Positions 59,396 through 64,000 of a stretch of DNA of 64,000 nucleotides are shown in pieces (the stretch's first letter is position 1; the number at the start of each line of letters is the position of its first letter). The notes below the pieces were generated by a model. That model searched no databases, had not been told where the DNA came from, and saw only the letters and a program-made list of their open reading frames with translations. Position numbers and translations under genes: made by a program. Source of the DNA: Pyrus communis (taxonomy: Eukaryota; Streptophyta; Magnoliopsida; Rosales; Rosaceae); the NCBI RefSeq assembly GCF_963583255.1, contig NC_084803.1, positions 26,386,428-26,450,427 of the forward strand, given 5' to 3'.

Positions 59396-60479
59396 AGAGT
59401 TGAGTAAACTAAACATTGGGCAGGACACAAGTCCTACGTGCATATTATTTGTGCTGTTCCTTCAAATAAAATAGTAGGAAAAATAAAAACCCCGTTTAAA
59501 AGTTGCATGGGTTAATGACATAAGCTTACACTGTTGCACATGTTATTTGTAACCATGTTGACTGATAGGATTTTTACCACCTGCAACAGTAAGGATAAAA
59601 AAACACTTAAAATACTTATAAGAGTACAAAGTAATCATAGTATAGTTGGCTCTAGCAAGATCGTTCTCCACATGGATTAAATGAATCTTATGTAAATACC
59701 AAATCTTAATTAATTATTTGAAAATAAAGTTTAGAAAAAGATGATTTTATGACCTAAAATATTAAAAACGAATTTAATTAAAAACAATTAAATAAATTGG
59801 CAAAGTAATGAAAAAAAGAGAGAAAATAGTTTTGAAAATAAATTTGAGCACTAGTTTTTGCTGTCACCTTAACAATCCTACATAGTTCTTCCAATTACTT
59901 ATGAATTACCCATGCATATTTTGAAGGTTAGGTTTTCCTAATAGATTTCCTACTTGAAACCTCCAACATTGAACGTATATCTAACATGCAACCCGTTCAT
60001 GGCATCCAGATCGAATGTGAACATGCAAGACTCATTAAGTTTTGTGAAAACCTTTTGAAAAACCATACAACCCTTAAGACGTGTTGTCCATCCTAAGAAG
60101 TTACACATATTAACCACAAGAAACCTTAGTCAATTCCAGGGACAGCCCTCCGCCAAAATTGCATCAAATTACTTTTTCAAATATCCTCATATGGTGGCCA
60201 ATCATCAAGGCAATTTGATAGTTTAAACCGGTGATTAACAATTCAAACCTGCATGTATAATATTATAAGTAAATTGACAAGAAACTACATATTCTTGCTA
60301 AGGCTCGTGGCCTCGTCCTAGCTAGAGAGATTAGTTACAAACAATCATAAAACAAAATATTATTAAAAACAACGATAGAAAACACCTTGAAAATAAACTT
60401 GAATCGTCAAAAGCTGTGGGTTCTTCTCTCCGTGTTCTCCCCAAATGAAATCTTATTGGAACTTGAAATTAAAGAAAGT
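59396..60479. other. AT-rich spacer between the duplicated blocks
   Basis: No gene, transposon end or tandem repeat was recognised in this 1.1-kb stretch. Confidence 0.45.
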
Positions 60480-60994
60480 AAAAGCCACATGTTCTGGTAT
60501 GCATGATGCATCCACACCCACCGTATGAAATGAAACAAACATATGCACGTGAGATATGTGAAACATACGAAATACATGAAACATGCAAACTACTAATGCA
60601 AAAATGAAAGAGCCAAGTTAAGATTAGTAGTAAGAGAAAAACTTGCATAAATCAATTCACCCGTGGCAGCTGAAAAAGCTGTTGGGAGAGCCTCCGATGT
60701 TTCTTTGGTTGCCCGGGTGGTAACAAATTCGTGCATATAAGGTGTTCCGCAATGTGTCTGAGTAAAACTCGGCATTGCCGTTGTGTGCACTACTAGCCTA
60801 CTATCGACATTATCAACTTTTTCGGCATATGACCACATACTCGCTCTAAAGTTGTTCCCATTTGTCAACAGCCATGCAGCATGACGGTGCAAATGATTAT
60901 ATCCCACCAATTGTTGGACAAAGTATCACACTAAATAATTTGTGTTGTTTTGGTACAAAAATTTCCTCCTTGTGCTATTTCATGATTTTGTTAA

Positions 60995-61348
60995 TTGAGT
61001 AAATTATAGCAATTGTTCTTCAATTTTAACCTAATTAGAACAATAGTCCTTCAATTAAAAATTCATTACCATTGGTCCCTCAACTCATCAAATATGAAAA
61101 ATCAAATAACAAAAAATTGTAGCAGTGGTTCCTCAACTTTAATTCATCTGAATAAATGGTCCCTCAACTTTAACTTAATTGTAGCAATGATCCTTCCAAT
61201 ATAACTCATTTTGACAGAATTCTGACGGAGTTGACAAAATAACTAAACGTTTTGATGAAGTTGTGGGACCAATAGTAGTGAATTTTTAGTTGAGGAACCT
61301 ATGTTCCAATTTGATTGAAGTTAAAAGACTATTGTTACAATTTATTCA
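60995..61348. mobile_element. 354-bp MITE with arms of about 50 bp, inside duplication copy 2
   Basis: The left arm ttgagtaaattatagcaatt... is mirrored by ...gttacaatttattca. It is flanked by ttgttaa on both sides (60988-60994 and 61349-61355). The corresponding place in copy 1 (about 58515-58530) has no insert, which confirms the insertion. Confidence 0.85.
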
Positions 61349-61526
61349 TTGTTAACCATCAGAATAAAAAAAAATAATAATAAATTGGTATATGAATAGG
61401 AGTGTAAACACGTGACGTGGGGGATGCTGGTGCTGTTGGCGCAAGCCGCCGTGGTTAGGAGGTAGAAGAGCCACATGCCCATCAGCCCATGCACGTGGTC
61501 TTGGCATTCTATTGTCTTTTTTTTTT

Positions 61527-61682
61527 AGGAAAACTAATAAAAAAGATTTGAAAATTTTGACTTTAACAAGAAGAATAAAATAAAAAGTAAAGTAAATAGT
61601 ACTATGATTTATTTTTTAGTATAAAAATGTGATTCTTCGTTAAAATGAATAGTACCGAAAACTTTGCGTTAAAATTCTTTTC
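61527..61682. mobile_element. MITE-like element (family GAGTTTTAACGAAA), copy 2
   Basis: It starts aggaaaactaat and ends near gcgttaaaattcttttct, with aaatagtacta and gaatagtaccg inside. It has no counterpart in duplication copy 1. Confidence 0.5.
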
Positions 61683-62180
61683 TTTTTTTGGTCGAATTCT
61701 CTCTATCATGTGGCTAGCTGACTGGCTGGCACACATGCTTTACATTTTTCATATTCCAAACACACGAGCTTTGTTTTGGTTTTGCTTTTGGCATACAAAT
61801 CGCGACGGACTAAAGTTTCTGCTGACGAGTAGTATACTATTTAATTAAGTAAAAAACAAAACACACAACAAATCAATAACGCTAGAAAATCACTTTCACT
61901 TTTTTAAAACATCACTTTTTAATTAATTTCTGCTTGATGTGGTAAGTGATATATAAATATCATGTCAACAACTTTTTGTTTATATAATATATGATTCGTT
62001 CTTTTTGACAAAAGAAAAAAAAACAGAAGTTGATATGTCCTTGCTAAGCAATGTATATGCTATTTTATATGTTTCGAGCGTAACCTGGTGGTAAAGATGA
62101 GTGGTAAAGAAACGAAATAGCTAAATTAGGGTAATTAATTACAAAAAACAAACAATGAATATGAATGTGGTAACGAAACC

Positions 62181-62758
62181 AACTTTTTTTGAGAACCTAC
62201 AAATACCCTTGAAAAAATCATTATTTCCGACCAAAAATTATTCTCCGTCGAAAGTGGTTCGACAAGAGGCGTATTATTTTCTACACTCAAAATGCCCTTG
62301 GAAAAGGGTTCTATTCCTGCCAAAAATAGTTGTTTTTGGAGGAAATTTTTGGCGCCACATTTATTTACGATGAAACTTGTATTCATTGGTAATAGTTGTA
62401 TATTTTTTCAAGGGCGTGTTTAAATTGTCGCAAATAATTGTTTATTTCTAAGGGAAACAAGTGGTCGTCGGTAGTAATTTCTTTATTTTCGAAGGTTGTT
62501 GTCAGAATTGATTGTGTATTTGCAAGAGGAACTATGCCGTAAAAAATGATTATCTATTTACTCTTTATTTATTTATTATTCTATTATAAGAAGTGGGATA
62601 AATTTTACATGGGATGTTCAAATCAACTCGTATACATCAAAAAGATTGGTAGGCTGACAAATTTAGAGTTAATCTAGCAAAGTTTTTTACTCTCATACTC
62701 ATAAATATTTTATTCTTAATATCACATACGTGAGATTAAAAAATTCCAAAGCAATTTT
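62181..62758. other. unrecognised stretch
   Basis: Contains phrases such as cctaccaaaaatagttg-like repeats of aaaattattctccgtcg and aaaatagttgtttttgg in a pattern that could be subterminal sequence of an unknown DNA transposon. Frames at 62135-62386 and 62155-62373 are probably chance. Confidence 0.3.
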
Positions 62759-63042
62759 TGTGACATCCCACATCGCCCAGGGGTGTGATCCTTATATGTA
62801 TATTCCCATCTCTACCTAGCACGAGGCCTTTTGGGAGCTCACTGGCTTCGGGTTCCGTAGGAACTCCGAAGTTAAGCGAGAAGGGGGCTAGAGCAATCCC
62901 ATGATGGGTGACCCACTGGGAAGTTACTCGTGAGTTCCCAAAAACAAAACCGTAAGGGTATGGTAAGCCCAAAGCGGACAATATCGTGCTACGGTGGTGG
63001 AGCAGGCCGGGGAAGTGGTTCCCCCTGGGGCGGGATGTGACA
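62759..63042 (+). mobile_element. Cassandra solo LTR
   Basis: It starts TGTGACATCCCACATCG and ends GATGTGACA, with the perfect 5-bp duplication atttt on both sides (62754-62758, 63043-63047). The 5S-like domain is at about 62815-62937 (ctccgaagttaagcg, gatgggtgaccca), the best kept box A region of the five LTRs. Confidence 0.93.
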
Positions 63043-63140
63043 ATTTTAAGATACCAAAGCACATGAAAAAATTCATAATAATTAATTTACAAGTGTGAAA
63101 AATATGAAAAAAAAATAAAAAAAATAATGCAAACGCTCAT

Positions 63141-63760
63141 AATAATTAATGTAGAAGTGTGAAAAATGTAAAAAAAATATACAATCACTTGTAATAACAA
63201 GCTTTACAACTTTCGTGAAGGTGTAAAATCCGAAATTTGACACCAGAATCCATAAACCCTAGATTTATATTTAACTGTCAATTGTTATTTACGCTCTATT
63301 CTTCTCACCGGATTTTGTTTTTCAAATTTTGTTTTTTGAAAACATGATCTTTTTAGCAGATGCAAACAAATGAATGGTTTAGATCGTTGATATCACATTC
63401 CGATATTTACGGTTAATTGAAATATGAGTTGATGTTATATAGTTTCTATATACTTTATAAACTCAAAGCAATAATTTCACTAACCGTAAAAATCTGAATG
63501 TGATATCAACGATCCGAACCGTTCATGTTTTTGAATTCACTAGAAGATTATGTTTTCTGAAAAGAAATTTTGAAAAATGAAATTCTGTGAGAAGAATGGA
63601 GTGTAAACGTAAACGACAATCAACGGCTAAAATTTAATCTACGGTTTATGGGATGATAGTTGCGAATTTCGGAGTTGATCTCTTCACAAAAGTTGTAGAG
63701 ATTGTCATCACGAGCGTTTGTATATTTTTCTTATATTTTTCACACTTCAACATTAATTAA
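63141..63760. mobile_element. foldback element with inverted arms of about 280 bp
   Basis: The left arm (about 63141-63418) is mirrored by the right arm (about 63476-63760): for example tagaagtgtgaaaaatgt against atttttcacacttcaa, ggtttagatcgttgatatca against tgatatcaacgatccgaacc, and atttacggtta against taaccgtaaa. The unpaired centre is about 57 bp. No transposase. Long arms suggest a Mutator-like foldback, but no 9-bp duplication was confirmed. Confidence 0.82.
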
Positions 63761-63789
63761 AAAACTTTACTACAATAATAACTGTAGGA

Positions 63790-64000
63790 TTTAATCTCAC
63801 ATAAGTTTTGGCATGGCGCCTTTATTTTTAGCTCTCTATTTTCAAAATTTTGGCGTGGCGCCCAAAAACTTAACTCTCTGTTTCCAAAGAGAGCGCTGAT
63901 TATCTCTTTCTCGCAGCTTCTCTGTATTTCCTCTTCAGAAACAAAACCCTAGCATCCATCTGTGGAAATTTTCAGGTCGACGGGCCGAGGGCCCACTCCA
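63790..64000 (+). promoter_or_regulatory. promoter and 5' leader of a gene beyond the right edge
   Basis: The stretch has two GGCGCC-centred sites (ggcatggcgcc near 63813, ttttggcgtggcgccc near 63848) resembling E2F-type TTTSSCGC sites, and a telo-box-like aaaccctag at about 63945. C/T-rich leader sequence follows, with a possible acceptor ttttcag at about 63975. E2F plus telo-box pairs are common upstream of plant replication and cell-cycle genes. No start codon is inside the window; strand is inferred. Confidence 0.5.

Larger units (their letters stand above)
60480..62180. repeat. segmental duplication B, copy 2
   Basis: Partner of 57827-59395, enlarged by two insertions (60995-61348 and 61527-61682). 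The minus strand holds the longest open frame of the pair (60593-60910, 105 codons), but the reading shared with copy 1 is in another frame (SAHNGNAEFYSDTLRNTLYARI ending NSFFSCHG and a stop, about 60790-60660). It may be a duplicated gene fragment of unknown family. Confidence 0.75.

Noticed and set aside
60593..60910. 105-codon frame in duplication B copy 2 as a real gene
   Set aside because: The duplicated copy at 58052-58400 does not keep the same frame, and the better shared reading is in another frame. No family was recognised, so it is reported only as a possible fragment.

Overview
This is a plant nuclear window. It has intron-rich genes with GT-AG junctions, dense LTR retrotransposons, LINEs, SINEs, hAT and MITE elements, and an AT-rich background. 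Two genes can be read completely. The mix of repeats and the protein sequences suggest a woody eudicot, probably Rosaceae (apple/pear type). That placement is inference; no database was searched.

Genes. (1) 6952-13981, minus strand: a complete ten-exon gene for DRG1, a developmentally regulated GTP-binding protein. The exons join in frame to 368 residues. (2) 37535-47378, plus strand: a complete twelve-exon gene for a plastid 2-isopropylmalate synthase of leucine biosynthesis. The exons join in frame to 629 residues including the C-terminal regulatory domain. (3) After 63790 there is promoter/5' leader-like sequence for a gene that lies beyond the right edge. No operon-like or functional link joins these genes.

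Layout. 1-6400 is repeat territory: a gypsy-type solo LTR (2349-4475, TSD ttatc) that contains a complete Cassandra TRIM (3446-4079), a Cassandra solo LTR (4530-4816, TSD ctagt), a CA-rich minisatellite and a MITE. 6.9-14.1 kb is DRG1. 14.1-24.3 kb holds retroposon tails, a cluster of MITEs, a decayed hAT transposase gene carrying a MITE, and an LTR-like block with about 160-bp tandem repeats and a 524-bp hAT element. 26-29.55 kb is a 5'-truncated RTE-type LINE. 29613-35693 is a whole but decayed Ty1/copia element with 351-bp LTRs, notable for an array of hairpins in its leader. 37-47.4 kb is the isopropylmalate synthase gene; its 4.7-kb intron 8 holds a second RTE LINE, itself split by an 842-bp hAT element and by another inverted-repeat element. 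48.4-54.7 kb has a gypsy RT scrap, a retroposon, two SINEs, a long-hairpin MITE and a pair of diverged direct duplications. 54.7-57.0 kb has a Cassandra LTR with primer-binding site followed by unrelated sequence that includes two pieces of U6 snRNA in permuted order. 57.3-62.2 kb is a second direct segmental duplication. 62759-63042 is another Cassandra solo LTR (TSD atttt), and 63141-63760 is a foldback element with very long inverted arms next to the terminal promoter.

The observations most worth following are the leader hairpin array of the copia element (outer stems change in sequence yet stay paired), the split U6 fragments, the Cassandra copies with 5S-like Pol III domains, and the three-layer nest of transposons in an apparently intact housekeeping gene. 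All coordinates were read by eye and may be off by a few bases at repeat edges.
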